Part shown: positions 43,884-53,058 of the stretch, piece by piece
Position numbering within the stretch: position 1 is the stretch's first letter
How the letters are laid out: each line of letters starts with the position of its first letter
Translations under genes and position numbers: made by a program
Notes under the pieces: generated by a model
What the model saw: the letters and a program-made list of their open reading frames with translations, nothing else
Databases searched by the model: none
What the model was told of the DNA's origin: nothing
Origin: JAENVU01 sp031422675
GTDB lineage: Bacteria; Actinomycetota; Acidimicrobiia; IMCC26256; JAENVU01
Direction of reading: 5' to 3'
Length of the DNA stretch: 64,000 bases
Assembly: GCA_031422675.1 (NCBI GenBank)
Contig: JANPMG010000084.1
Coordinates: 4,147 to 68,146, forward strand

Positions 43884-44741
43884 ATGGGAGTGGGAAAGCC
43901 GCGAGGCCTGTCGCCGTCGTCGTTCTCGGCCTTCAAGGATTGCCCACTCGCCTTTCGCTTCTCGTATCTCGATCGGCTGCCCCAGCCGCCGTCCGCGGCG
44001 GCGAGCAAGGGCACGCTGGTCCACCGGGCGCTGGAACTCCTCATGCTGCGCCCTCCGGACGCGCGCACCATCCCCAACGCCGTCGTCGACCTGGACACCG
44101 CCCGCGCCGAACTCGCGGCGCACCCTGATTTCGCCGATCTCGATCTGACGGTGGACGAGTGGGATCGCTTCCACGCGGACGCTGAAGTCCTCGTCCGCAA
44201 ATACTTCGAGCTCGAGGATCCCACCACGATCGTGCCGATCGGACTCGAACTCCGGCTCGCGGCCACGATCGGATCCGTGCAACTGCGCGGCATCATCGAC
44301 CGGCTCGAACTCGATGCCGACGGTGAGTTGGTCATCACGGACTACAAAACCGGCGCGGTACCTGGGGAGCGCTACGAGATTGCGCGCCTGTCCGGCGTCC
44401 ACATGTACGCGGCGATGGTCGCGCACGTGCTCGGCAAGCGGCCGGTCAGGGTGCAGCTGTTCTACCTGTCGAAGCCGGAGGCGATCATCACCGCGCCGTC
44501 GGAGCAATCGATCACCGGGGTCATGCGTAAGACCGATGCCCTGTGGTCTGCAATCGACCGGGCGTGCGAACGGGACGACTTCCGCCCGAGCACCGGTCCA
44601 CTTTGTAACTGGTGCGCCTACAAGCCGTATTGCCCGGCCTACGGCGGCGATCCGCTCCAGGCGGTCGAGCTGCTCGGCCCGGGCCGGATGATCGAACCGG
44701 CGCTTCCGCTCGAGCCCACACCGACTCCTGCTTCGGTCTGA
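43884..44741 (+). CDS. RecB-like PD-(D/E)XK nuclease with Fe-S cysteines
   Basis: A 285-residue nuclease of the Cas4/AddB-RecB type. SKGTLVHRALELL gives the histidine, LRGIIDRLELDADGELVI the first aspartate, and TDYKTG the D-Y-K motif. A cysteine near residue 20 (DCPLAF) and three at the end (LCNWCAYKPYCP) fit an iron-sulfur clasp. There are no helicase or Cas genes nearby, so DNA repair is more likely than CRISPR. The PAP2 gene begins on the next base. Confidence 0.88.
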   Translation: MGVGKPRGLSPSSFSAFKDCPLAFRFSYLDRLPQPPSAAASKGTLVHRALELLMLRPPDARTIPNAVVDLDTARAELAAHPDFADLDLTVDEWDRFHADAEVLVRKYFELEDPTTIVPIGLELRLAATIGSVQLRGIIDRLELDADGELVITDYKTGAVPGERYEIARLSGVHMYAAMVAHVLGKRPVRVQLFYLSKPEAIITAPSEQSITGVMRKTDALWSAIDRACERDDFRPSTGPLCNWCAYKPYCPAYGGDPLQAVELLGPGRMIEPALPLEPTPTPASV

Positions 44742-45266
44742 GTGCGCGCCCAGATCCGCCAGTTCGACCGGCGCGTCGACGCGGCCGTCGAGTCCCGGCG
44801 CAGCCCGGCACTCGATCGGGTCTTCTATCTGCTCTCGAGCGCCGCCGACCACAGTCTGCTGTGGTTGATCATCGGCGCGGCGCGTTCGCTGCGCCATGGA
44901 GACCTTCGGTTCGCGACGCGGTTCGCGGCGGCGATGGGATTCGAGTCCGCGCTGACCAACGGCGCGGTCAAAGCCGCCTTCAACCGCGGCCGACCCATCG
45001 TGCCCCACGCACCGGCGGGTCCGTTGCCCTACGGCCTCCACCAACCGATCACGTCGTCGTTCCCGTCGGGTCACGCGACCGCCGCCTTCACCGCGGTCAC
45101 GCTGTTGCGGGGACGCCACCGCACCCCGTGGTATCTGCTCGCAGCTGCGGTCGCGAGCAGCCGGGTCTACGTCCGGATGCATCACGCCTCCGACGTGATC
45201 GGCGGGGCCGCGCTGGGATTGCTCCTCGGCCGGCTCCTCCGCCGCTGGGTTCGCTCCCCCCACTGA
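44742..45266 (+). CDS. PAP2-family phosphatase
   Basis: A 174-residue lipid phosphatase. The three motifs are present: KAAFNRGRP (77-85), PSGH (108-111) and SRVYVRMHHASD (140-151). Membrane helices surround them. It would remove phosphate from a lipid such as phosphatidate or undecaprenyl diphosphate. The sequence is short for the family but complete. It starts at GTG 44742 right after the nuclease stop; the WS/DGAT gene follows after 35 nt, consistent with a lipid theme. Confidence 0.92.
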   Translation: MRAQIRQFDRRVDAAVESRRSPALDRVFYLLSSAADHSLLWLIIGAARSLRHGDLRFATRFAAAMGFESALTNGAVKAAFNRGRPIVPHAPAGPLPYGLHQPITSSFPSGHATAAFTAVTLLRGRHRTPWYLLAAAVASSRVYVRMHHASDVIGGAALGLLLGRLLRRWVRSPH

Positions 45267-45301
45267 GCCCGGCCGCTCCCGACCGGCAAGACTCGGTGTC
45301 C

Positions 45302-46711
45302 ATGCGGATGTCAGCGAGCGAAGCGATCATGTGGGCGGTCGAGAAGGACCCGGCGCTGCGATCGGATTTCGCCAACATCACGATCCTGGACCGGGTCCCG
45401 GACGAGCACCGGCTGCGCGCCACGCTCCAGCGCGCCCTGGCCGCCATTCCCCGCATGGGTGAGCGGGTGGTCTCCCCGCCGTTGCGAATCGCACCGCCGG
45501 AGTGGCGCCCGGACCCGACCTTCGACCTCGAGTACCACCTGCGCCACGTGGCGATCCCCGAGCCCGGCACGATGCGCGGTCTCCTGGACGTCGCGGCATC
45601 GACCACCGGTCCACCCCTCGATCGATCCCGTCCGCTGTGGGAGTTCACCCTCGTGGAAGGACTCGAAGGGGGACGATGCGCGCTCGTGCAACGGATGCAC
45701 CACACCATCACCGACGGCGTCGGTGCGATGAAGCTGTCGTTGAGTCTCGTCGATTTCGAACGCGAGCCCGCGCCCCACGATTTCTCCGACGTCCGCGCCA
45801 TCGCGGACGACGCCGAGGCGCGCCGACGCGGCGAGACCGCCGATGACCCGGTCGATCGCGACAGTTCGCTCGACGTCGTCCGCGAGGCGTTGGTCCACAG
45901 CGTCACCGAGGCCGGCGAGCTGGCCCGCCAAGCCATCGGCGCTTCGATGCGGACGCTCGTGCACCCGCGTGAACTCCCGGCCGCGACCCGCCGGTCGTGG
46001 GAGCTGTTGCGGTCCCTGCGCCGACAGGTCCTCGTCACCGACCGCGGTCGGTCCGAGATGTTCGGCGTCCGATCGCTGGCCCGGCGTTACGACACCCTCG
46101 GCCTGGACTTCGACCCGCTGCACCGGGCCGGGAAGGCGCACGGCGCGAGCATCAACGACGTCTTCGTGACCGGGGTCGCGCGGGCGCTGGGCCGGTTCCA
46201 TCGCGAGTTCGGGGAGACGGTGGACTCGTTGCGGATGGCGATGCCGGTCAGCACGCGGGACCGGGGAGACTTCGCGGCCAACCGATTCGCACCGAGCCGA
46301 ATCCTCGTCCCGATCATCGACGGCCCCATCGCCGATCACCTGGCTGCGGTTCACGACGCGATCCACAACGTGCGATCGGAACCCGCGATCGAAGCGGCCG
46401 ACGTGCTCGCCGCGCTCACGGCCGGCGTGCCGACCGCGGCGTTGGTCGGGCTCTTTCGGGCCCAGACCCGCACGATCGACTTCGCCACCTCGAACCTCCG
46501 GGGAAGCCCCGTGGATCTGTACCTCGGTGGTGGGCGGATCGAGGCCAGCTACCCGATGGGACCGCGCGCCGGGGTCCCGGTGAACGTGACGATGATGTCC
46601 TATGGCGGCGAACTGCACCTCGGCATCCACTCCGACCCGGCGGCGATCGTCGACGCCGACCTCTTCCTCGACTGTCTGCGCGAGTCCTTCGCCGAACTCG
46701 CCGTCGGCTGA
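45302..46711 (+). CDS. WS/DGAT-family O-acyltransferase
   Basis: A 469-residue wax-ester synthase/diacylglycerol acyltransferase. The catalytic HHTITDG motif is at residues 133-139, and NVTMMSYGGELHLGI-like text plus PLWEFTLVEGL fit the family. It esterifies acyl-CoA to a long-chain alcohol or diacylglycerol, building storage lipid. Two ATGs (45302 and 45308) are close; 45302 is used. A PAP2 phosphatase that can supply diacylglycerol lies just upstream in the same direction. Confidence 0.92.
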   Translation: MRMSASEAIMWAVEKDPALRSDFANITILDRVPDEHRLRATLQRALAAIPRMGERVVSPPLRIAPPEWRPDPTFDLEYHLRHVAIPEPGTMRGLLDVAASTTGPPLDRSRPLWEFTLVEGLEGGRCALVQRMHHTITDGVGAMKLSLSLVDFEREPAPHDFSDVRAIADDAEARRRGETADDPVDRDSSLDVVREALVHSVTEAGELARQAIGASMRTLVHPRELPAATRRSWELLRSLRRQVLVTDRGRSEMFGVRSLARRYDTLGLDFDPLHRAGKAHGASINDVFVTGVARALGRFHREFGETVDSLRMAMPVSTRDRGDFAANRFAPSRILVPIIDGPIADHLAAVHDAIHNVRSEPAIEAADVLAALTAGVPTAALVGLFRAQTRTIDFATSNLRGSPVDLYLGGGRIEASYPMGPRAGVPVNVTMMSYGGELHLGIHSDPAAIVDADLFLDCLRESFAELAVG

Positions 46712-46751
46712 GGAACGGCTGCCACGCGATGGGCGATCGAACGCGCCGGGG

Positions 46752-47102
46752 CTACGGCCGGCGGCGGGCGATGATCGGAGGCGCCACCGCGTCCACCCAT
46801 TCCTCGTGGCCGGGATCGCGCCAACGGGGATGGACACAGCGCGCAACGTGATCCACCACGTAGAGGTGCAAAGTGGGCGCGTCGTCCGCAAGTTCGAGGA
46901 CCTCGCCGATCCGCGGATGGGGCGGAGCCACCTCCAGGAGGTCGGCCAACGCGACGACCGAGATCACGCGGCTCCGACAATCCGGACAGGCTGAGGTGGT
47001 GGCGGCGTCGAAGTTCTCGGTGAGCGCCATCAACCCCACCGCTTCGACGACATCGAACATCACGGCGTTCCCGTCGTCGTCCACGATCGAAAGGTCGGCC
47101 AC
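46752..47102 (-). CDS. conserved hypothetical protein
   Basis: A 116-residue soluble protein that I do not recognise. It contains CPDC in mid-sequence and a final HVARCVHPRW segment, which could bind zinc with the first pair. It starts at GTG 47102 (ADLSIVDDDG). It is divergent from the quinone oxidoreductase gene, with 45 nt of shared promoter. It is not in an operon. Confidence 0.6.
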   Translation of the reverse strand: MADLSIVDDDGNAVMFDVVEAVGLMALTENFDAATTSACPDCRSRVISVVALADLLEVAPPHPRIGEVLELADDAPTLHLYVVDHVARCVHPRWRDPGHEEWVDAVAPPIIARRRP

Positions 47103-47147
47103 CGGCGCAAGCTACCCGGGCGACGAGACCCCGAGTACGGTCGCCCG

Positions 47148-48128
47148 ATGCGCAGCGTGATCGCTCCCGGCGACGGAACCATCACCGTCGAGGACCGTTC
47201 CGTGCCCGAACCCGGGCCGAACGAGGTGCGCGTCCGGGTTCACGGCGCCGGCCTCAACCGGGCCGATCTCCTCCAGCGGCTGGGCTTCTATCCCGCCCCG
47301 CCGGGCCTTCCGGTCGACATTCCGGGCCTCGAGTTCGCGGGAGTCGTCGACGCGTGCGGTTCGGACGTGACCGAGCCCCCGGTCGGGTCGGCCGTCTTCG
47401 GCGTCACCGGCGGCGGTGCGCAGGCCGAGTACGTGATCGTGCCCGCCGCTCATGCGGCACCGGTTCCCGCCACCCTCGATCCGATCGAAGCGGGTGGCGT
47501 CCCCGAGGTGTTCGTCACCGCCCACGACGCGATGCGCACCCGAGCCCGACTCCAGGCCGGTGACCACGTCCTCGTCCACGCGGTCGGCTCCGGCGTGGGG
47601 ACCGCGGTTGTGCAACTCGCAAAGGCGTTCGGCGCCACCGTGACTGGAACCGCCCGCACCCAGAGGAAGCTCGACGCGGCCGGCGCGCTCGGCATGGACC
47701 ACGGGATCCTTGCGCCTCGCGAGTTCGAGCCGCTCGAGTTCGCGCAACAGATCGTGGCCGCCGGTGGCGCACCGGACGTCGTGATCGACCTCGTCGGTGG
47801 CGCCTACGTGGCCGCGGAGGTCGCGGCGATCGCGCCAGGCGGCCGGATCGTGATCGTCGGCACCCTCGCCGGCGGGACGCCCACGCTTCCCCTGCTCGGC
47901 CTCATGCAGAAGCGGGCCGAGATGCACGGCACGGTGCTCCGACCCCGGTCGATCGCGGACAAGGCGGCGGCGACGGATGCCTTCGTCCGCGAGGTCGTCC
48001 CGATGCTCGCCGACGGCCGCGTCCGACCGGTGGTCGAGCGCGTGTTCCCGATCGAGGACGCGGCGGACGCGTACGCGTTGCTCGAAGCCGACACCACCTT
48101 CGGCAAGGTCATCCTCGACGCCCGCTGA
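47148..48128 (+). CDS. quinone oxidoreductase-like MDR dehydrogenase
   Basis: A 326-residue NADPH quinone oxidoreductase of the TIGR02824/QOR type. GLNRADLLQRLGFYP, GLEFAGVV, HAVGSGVGTAVVQLAKA (Rossmann) and RVFPIEDAADAYA are family landmarks. It lacks zinc ligands, as expected. It would detoxify quinones or reduce enoyl compounds. The thiolase gene follows after 76 nt. Confidence 0.9.
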   Translation: MRSVIAPGDGTITVEDRSVPEPGPNEVRVRVHGAGLNRADLLQRLGFYPAPPGLPVDIPGLEFAGVVDACGSDVTEPPVGSAVFGVTGGGAQAEYVIVPAAHAAPVPATLDPIEAGGVPEVFVTAHDAMRTRARLQAGDHVLVHAVGSGVGTAVVQLAKAFGATVTGTARTQRKLDAAGALGMDHGILAPREFEPLEFAQQIVAAGGAPDVVIDLVGGAYVAAEVAAIAPGGRIVIVGTLAGGTPTLPLLGLMQKRAEMHGTVLRPRSIADKAAATDAFVREVVPMLADGRVRPVVERVFPIEDAADAYALLEADTTFGKVILDAR

Positions 48129-48204
48129 ACGCGGCCCCGCAAACTGAACCTGGCGCACGGGCGCCGCTACGATCCCGACTTCCCACCTTTCCCCGGAGGT
48201 TGAC

Positions 48205-49395
48205 ATGGCCGCACTCGCGGACTCGGACGTCGTCATCGTCGAGGCGGTGCGCTCACCGCTCGGCAAGCGCAACGGCGGACTCTCCAGCGCCCACCCGGCG
48301 GATCTGTTGGGCGGAGTCCAGGTGGCCGCCCTCGAACGCGCGGGCATGAACCCGGCCGACGTCGGCCAGGTCGTCGGTGGGTGCGTCGGCCAGATCGGAC
48401 CCCAGACGTTCAACATCGCGCGCACCGCATGGCTCGCGGCCGGCCTCCCGATGGAGATCGCCGCCACCACGGTCGACGCGCAATGCGGTTCGTCACAACA
48501 GGCCACCAACCTGGCGGCGGCGCTGGTCAAGGGCGGGGTCGTCGACAGCGCACTGAGCTGTGGGATCGAGATGATGAGCAAGATCCCCCTCGGCGCCACG
48601 ATCAGCAAGGAGCTCGATCGGCCGCTGCCCAAGTCCTACTTTCCCCGCTACGAGCCGACCTCCCAGTTCGAGGGGGCCGAGCGCATCGCCGAGCGGTGGG
48701 GTATCACCCGAGCGGACTGCGACGCCTTCGGGTTGCAGTCCCAGCAGCGAGCGGCCCAGGCGTGGTCCGAGGGGCGGTTCGAGCGTGAGGTCATGCCGTT
48801 CGACGCGCCGGATCTCGATGCCGACGGCAAGCCGTCCGGGTCCACCCACACCGTGGACCGGGACGAAGGTCTGCGGGACACCTCGCTCGAGGCGCTCGCC
48901 CAGCTCAAGCCCGTCGGGCGGGAGAACGGCGTCCACACCGCCGGCTCGTCGAGTCAGATCAGCGACGGCGCGGCGGCCGTCCTGCTCATGACCGTGGCCC
49001 GAGCCAAGGAACTCGGGCTCACACCGCGCGCGCGGATTGTCGACCAGTGTCTGGTCGGCGTGGACCCGGTGCTCATGCTCACGGGTCCGATCGACGCGAC
49101 CCGTCGGCTCCTCGATCGCACCGGCCTCACGATGAACGACATCGACACAGTGGAGATCAACGAGGCCTTCGCGTCGGTGGTGTTGGCGTGGGAACGAGAA
49201 CTGAAACCCGACATGAACACGGTCAACCCGAACGGCGGCGCGATCGCGATCGGTCACCCCGTCGGCGCCACCGGCGCGCGCTTGATCACCACGGCGTTGC
49301 ACGAGCTCGAACGCATCGACGCCACATTCGGTCTCGTGACCATGTGTTGTGGTGGCGGGCTCGGCACCGGCACCGTGATCGAACGCGTCTCATAA
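48205..49395 (+). CDS. acetyl-CoA acyltransferase (steroid/FadA-type thiolase)
   Basis: A 396-residue thiolase. The acylated cysteine is Cys94 in DAQCGSSQQA. The base motifs NEAF, GHPVGATGAR and the final CCGGGLGTG are intact. It cleaves 3-ketoacyl-CoA with CoA in beta-oxidation; the steroid-side-chain thiolase FadA5 of mycobacteria is the closest I recall. A strong CCGGAGGTTGAC precedes ATG 48205. Nearby CaiB, carboxylase and SCP2 genes suit lipid or sterol use. Confidence 0.94.
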   Translation: MAALADSDVVIVEAVRSPLGKRNGGLSSAHPADLLGGVQVAALERAGMNPADVGQVVGGCVGQIGPQTFNIARTAWLAAGLPMEIAATTVDAQCGSSQQATNLAAALVKGGVVDSALSCGIEMMSKIPLGATISKELDRPLPKSYFPRYEPTSQFEGAERIAERWGITRADCDAFGLQSQQRAAQAWSEGRFEREVMPFDAPDLDADGKPSGSTHTVDRDEGLRDTSLEALAQLKPVGRENGVHTAGSSSQISDGAAAVLLMTVARAKELGLTPRARIVDQCLVGVDPVLMLTGPIDATRRLLDRTGLTMNDIDTVEINEAFASVVLAWERELKPDMNTVNPNGGAIAIGHPVGATGARLITTALHELERIDATFGLVTMCCGGGLGTGTVIERVS

Positions 49396-49553
49396 CCTCA
49401 CCCTCGGGGGCGAGCGCTTCGTATCGGACCGACAGGACACGTGGTCGGGCGTACCGTGATGGCAGGGGGACAGCATCTCCCGGTGGCATGTGCTTGCAGC
49501 CAGGGCCGCGATCGGTCAAGCTCAGCCCAACAGCCACGGGCTCTGGGGCAACG
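49396..49553 (+). promoter_or_regulatory. 158-nt leader of the Calx-beta/propeller gene
   Basis: The gap between the thiolase stop and the secreted-protein start holds a G-rich hairpin (GGGGGA around CAGCA to TCTCCC near 49467) and CCGCGATCGG (small hairpin). It also has AGCCACGGG, which recalls the core of c-di-GMP riboswitches, but the rest does not fit. An alternative in-frame ATG lies in it. Confidence 0.3.
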
Positions 49554-51665
49554 GTGCGGCGAATTATCAGTCTCGCGAGCGTTATCGCGATTGCATCCCT
49601 CGGCCTGCTCGGGGCCTCGGGCTCGTCCGCGGTGGCGCTCAACACTCCGACGATCCGCATCGGCGATGTGACGATGGTCGAGGGCGACGCCGGGAATGCC
49701 GCGGTCAAGATACCCGTCGACCTCTCAGGTCCCTCGGACACCATTGTGAAAGTCCCGTATCAGGTGAAAGTGGCGGCCGATGGGACCGCCGATGGCCAAG
49801 ACGCGATCCTGAAGACGGGCACGCTGGCATTCGCGATCGGTGCGGTCTCCAAGGCGGTCAGCGTCACGGTCATCGGTGACACGAGCGTAGAACCCGCCCA
49901 ACACATCGTCGTGCAACTCGGAACGCCCACCGGCAACGCGACCGTCGTCGATCCGATCGGCGGGCTCACCATCACCGACGACGACAGCGATGGTGTGAAC
50001 TTAGGTGTCGAGGCGAGCATCGGTGACATCACCGTCACAGAATCCGATGCTGGAACGCACCTCGCGTATCTTCCGGTCACGCTGTCTCGACCGGCGCCCA
50101 CCGCCCTCTACGTAAGCTTCGTCGCCGACTGCTCCACGGCATCGCTGCTCACCGACGTCACCGCGAGGCGCACCGGGCGCATCAACTTCCTCGCCGGACA
50201 ACGCGCCAAAGTACTGAGCTTCAAGATCACGGCCGACACCGCGACCGAGGACGTCGAGTCACTCGGGGAGTCCATCACGGCTGGCGTTGGCAGCCTCACG
50301 GTCCTCGAGAGCGACGGCACCGCCACCATCGTCGACAACGACGGCTCGTATGGTGGCGGCGGACAGGCCGTTCCCGGCTTTTCCACCGAGGCACTCCCCT
50401 CCGGCTCCACCTTCGACCCGGGCGCCGTCGACCAGATCGAACCGATCCAGGTCAGCATGGACGGCTCCGCGCTGCACTACCCCGAGGGGACCGGAACCCT
50501 CAATTCGGGCGGGGCCAAGACCAACTCCGATGGCAGCCAAGTTCTGTTCTCGTCATACGCCGACAATCTGGTCCCCGGTGACACCAACGGCTTACCCGAC
50601 CTCTTCGTCCGTGATCGCGCCGCCGACACCACTGAACGCGTCAACGTCAAGCCCGATGGGTCGCAGATCACCACCGCCGACACGAACCTCGGCACCTTCC
50701 TGTGGCCCAACAGCATCAGCGCGAACGGCCGCTACGTCGCGTTCGTCACCGGCGCGTCGTTGGTACCTGCCGACACCCCGGTAGGTACCGGCTCTCTCGG
50801 CCGCCTCGACGTGTACGTGTTCGACCGGGTCACCCACAACGTGGACCTCGTGAGTTCCGTCGCCGACGGCACCGCCGCCGGTGGCGCCTATGGCGAAGTG
50901 TCGATCAGCGTCGACGGTCGCTACGTCGCGTTCGTCGTCCACGGATACGAGACCAAGCTGATGTCCACCAACAACTCGTTGTGGCCCTTCGTCCACGACC
51001 GCCAGACCGGCAGTACCACGCGGGTGCTCAGTACTCCGGTCGGGTACGGAATCGACATCAGTGCGGACGGACGCACAGTGGTGGCCGGAAGTCATGGGCC
51101 GGTCTGCAATGACGCCGATCAGAAGCTGGTGGCGATCGACCTTCTGAACGGGACCACCGAACGGATCGACGTCACCACCGCCGGCGAGCCGGCCGCGGAG
51201 GGTGCATCCTCCTTGTTCCTGTTCTCCGCAACGGTCAGCGGGGACGGCCGCTACGTGGGGTTCAATTCATACGCGTGGAATCTGATTCCCGGGATGTCCG
51301 GGCCCACTTCGGGTTGGCCCGGCACATATCCAGAGGCCCTCTTTCGCACCTACGTCCGTGATCGTCAGACCGCGACCACGAACACCACCCCCCTTCAGGT
51401 TCTGGTGGGAGGAGGACGACTGCTGAGCATTGACGACTCCGGTCAACACCTCGTCGCGATGGGCACGGGCGGGATGGGCACGCTCTACAACCTTCCGTCA
51501 TCGATCCCGCAGCTGTTCGGATTACCGTTCGTGACCAACGTCGGACCGTATGCCGTCGCCACCGACCGTTCGCTCAGCGGTGACGGCCACGTCGTGGTGT
51601 TCTCCTCGCTGACACCCCAGAACCCTGGTGCTACGACGGAGATCTACGCCCAGCGAGTGAACTAA
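49554..51665 (+). CDS. secreted Calx-beta and TolB-like propeller protein
   Basis: A 703-residue exported protein. A signal peptide (1-27, RRIISLASVIAIASLG) is followed by two Calx-beta domains (about 30-130 and 135-245, each ending in TITDDD or TIVDND, calcium-binding signatures) and a beta propeller whose blades repeat DGRYVAFVS-like text. It probably binds calcium outside the cell as an adhesin or matrix protein. GTG 49554 has GGGG nearby; an earlier in-frame ATG would add 26 residues. Confidence 0.8.
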   Translation: MRRIISLASVIAIASLGLLGASGSSAVALNTPTIRIGDVTMVEGDAGNAAVKIPVDLSGPSDTIVKVPYQVKVAADGTADGQDAILKTGTLAFAIGAVSKAVSVTVIGDTSVEPAQHIVVQLGTPTGNATVVDPIGGLTITDDDSDGVNLGVEASIGDITVTESDAGTHLAYLPVTLSRPAPTALYVSFVADCSTASLLTDVTARRTGRINFLAGQRAKVLSFKITADTATEDVESLGESITAGVGSLTVLESDGTATIVDNDGSYGGGGQAVPGFSTEALPSGSTFDPGAVDQIEPIQVSMDGSALHYPEGTGTLNSGGAKTNSDGSQVLFSSYADNLVPGDTNGLPDLFVRDRAADTTERVNVKPDGSQITTADTNLGTFLWPNSISANGRYVAFVTGASLVPADTPVGTGSLGRLDVYVFDRVTHNVDLVSSVADGTAAGGAYGEVSISVDGRYVAFVVHGYETKLMSTNNSLWPFVHDRQTGSTTRVLSTPVGYGIDISADGRTVVAGSHGPVCNDADQKLVAIDLLNGTTERIDVTTAGEPAAEGASSLFLFSATVSGDGRYVGFNSYAWNLIPGMSGPTSGWPGTYPEALFRTYVRDRQTATTNTTPLQVLVGGGRLLSIDDSGQHLVAMGTGGMGTLYNLPSSIPQLFGLPFVTNVGPYAVATDRSLSGDGHVVVFSSLTPQNPGATTEIYAQRVN

Positions 51666-51808
51666 TCGACCGCCGGAACCCCCATCGCTGCGTGCGACCC
51701 CGATGCCGGAATCGCTCGACTTGTCGATGGCTCGGCGGGGACATCGAGAGGTCCTTGAGACCGGCGCGAATCGCTGACTCATGCGCCGACCCAACGTAGG
51801 CTCCGGCG

Positions 51809-52636
51809 GTGACTTCACTAGCGGAACGGCTCGGATACGCGCCGGACGCGAAGTTGTTGATCATCAACTGTGACGACCTCGGCTCGTCGCGCGCCGCGAA
51901 CGTTGCGGTCTACGAGTCCATTCGCTCGGGCCTCGGGACCAGCGCCACGCTGATGGTTCCCTGTCCATGGTCCCGCGACGCGGCCGCGATGTACCGGGGC
52001 GAAGACATCGGGGTCCACCTCACGTTGAACTCGGAGTGGGAGAACTACCGGTGGGGTCCGATCACCCACTCGCCGAGTCTTCTCGACGGCGACGGTGGGT
52101 TCCCTCGCACCATCGAAGACGTCTGGGACCATGCCGATGTGGAGGAGGTCCGGAAAGAGTGTCGTGCCCAGATCGAACGGGCGATCTTCTGGGGATTCGA
52201 CGTCAGCCACCTCGACAGCCACATGGGGACGCTGCAACTCCGGCCCGAGTTCTTCGACGTGTACCTCGAACTGGCGGTGGACTTCGCGCTGCCCCTGCGA
52301 CTCGCCGGCGCTCGTTCCGAGGGTCGGGTGGGGTTCCCGTTTCGGAGACTCGCAGCGGAGGAGGGCGTGGTCTTTCCCGACCACTTCGTCACGTCGCCGA
52401 TGGGCGCCCGCCGCACGCTCGAACGCCTGCTCCGTGACCTCCGGCCGGGCGTGACCGAGGTGTACCTCCACCCCGCGGTCGACACCGACGAGCTGCGATC
52501 CTCACACCCCGACTGGTCGGCCCGGGTCGAGGACCACGCCACCCTCTGCCACGACGCGGCGTTCGCCCTTCTGCTCGATCGCGCGGGCGTCACGCGCATC
52601 GGCTACCGAGAGCTCCGGAACCTGCAACGCGCCTGA
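51809..52636 (+). CDS. YdjC/ChbG-family carbohydrate deacetylase
   Basis: A 275-residue metal-dependent deacetylase. INCDDLG (aspartates), GVHLTLNSEW, DVSHLDSHMGTLQ and VTEVYLHPAVD are the ordered family motifs with zinc ligands. Family members remove acetyl groups from chitooligosaccharides or related glycans. The start is GTG 51809. The 143-nt gap before it (51666-51808) shows nothing beyond a promoter. It converges on the SCP2 gene with 12 nt between. Confidence 0.9.
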   Translation: MTSLAERLGYAPDAKLLIINCDDLGSSRAANVAVYESIRSGLGTSATLMVPCPWSRDAAAMYRGEDIGVHLTLNSEWENYRWGPITHSPSLLDGDGGFPRTIEDVWDHADVEEVRKECRAQIERAIFWGFDVSHLDSHMGTLQLRPEFFDVYLELAVDFALPLRLAGARSEGRVGFPFRRLAAEEGVVFPDHFVTSPMGARRTLERLLRDLRPGVTEVYLHPAVDTDELRSSHPDWSARVEDHATLCHDAAFALLLDRAGVTRIGYRELRNLQRA

Positions 52637-52648
52637 CCTCTCGGTTCG

Positions 52649-53035
52649 TCAGAACTCGGTCATCGTGCGAAGAGTGGCCTGGAGTTCCTGGTACTCGGAC
52701 GAGGTGGTCAACGGCATCAGCTGCATGAGCCTGCCCATGTTGCCGGTCACCTTCATTCGACCCTGCATGAACGCGGCGTTGGCATCCAGTTCGCCCTTCT
52801 GGATCTTCACCGAGTCCTCGTAGGACAACGTCATCGTGAAGTCGGCGTCGTCGAGCACGCCGAGCGCACTCTCCACCAGCTTTCCGTCCTCGAGTCGCCA
52901 CCAGTACTTGATGTCGCCGTCGGGGCCGCCCGTCACCACGTACTGCATCTGCGCCGACGCGCCGGGACGGTCGGGCTGACTCTGGGCGAGTTCACGACCG
53001 CGATCGAGCCACTCTGAACTCAGGTACTTCGCCAT
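52649..53035 (-). CDS. SCP2 sterol-carrier-domain protein
   Basis: A 128-residue SCP2-fold protein. The core is YWWRLEDGKLVE, then DFTMTLSYEDSVKIQKGELDAN and FMQGRMKVTGNMGRLMQLM, the usual signature. It would carry a lipid or acyl-CoA in a hydrophobic tunnel. ATG 53035 is chosen because GAGGAG lies 6 nt upstream; the open frame begins 6 codons earlier. It is the last gene of a leftward run that starts with an acyl-CoA dehydrogenase. Confidence 0.93.
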   Translation of the reverse strand: MAKYLSSEWLDRGRELAQSQPDRPGASAQMQYVVTGGPDGDIKYWWRLEDGKLVESALGVLDDADFTMTLSYEDSVKIQKGELDANAAFMQGRMKVTGNMGRLMQLMPLTTSSEYQELQATLRTMTEF

Positions 53036-53058
53036 GCTGTTCTCCTCGCTCACCGCGA

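Noticed and set aside
43884..44741. Cas4-like nuclease of a CRISPR locus
   Set aside because: The nuclease fold matches, but no repeat array or other Cas gene exists in the window.
49396..49553. A c-di-GMP-I (GEMM) riboswitch
   Set aside because: AGCCACGGG resembles one core piece, but the upstream GGCAAACC element and the closing segment are absent, so I list the leader only as a candidate structure.
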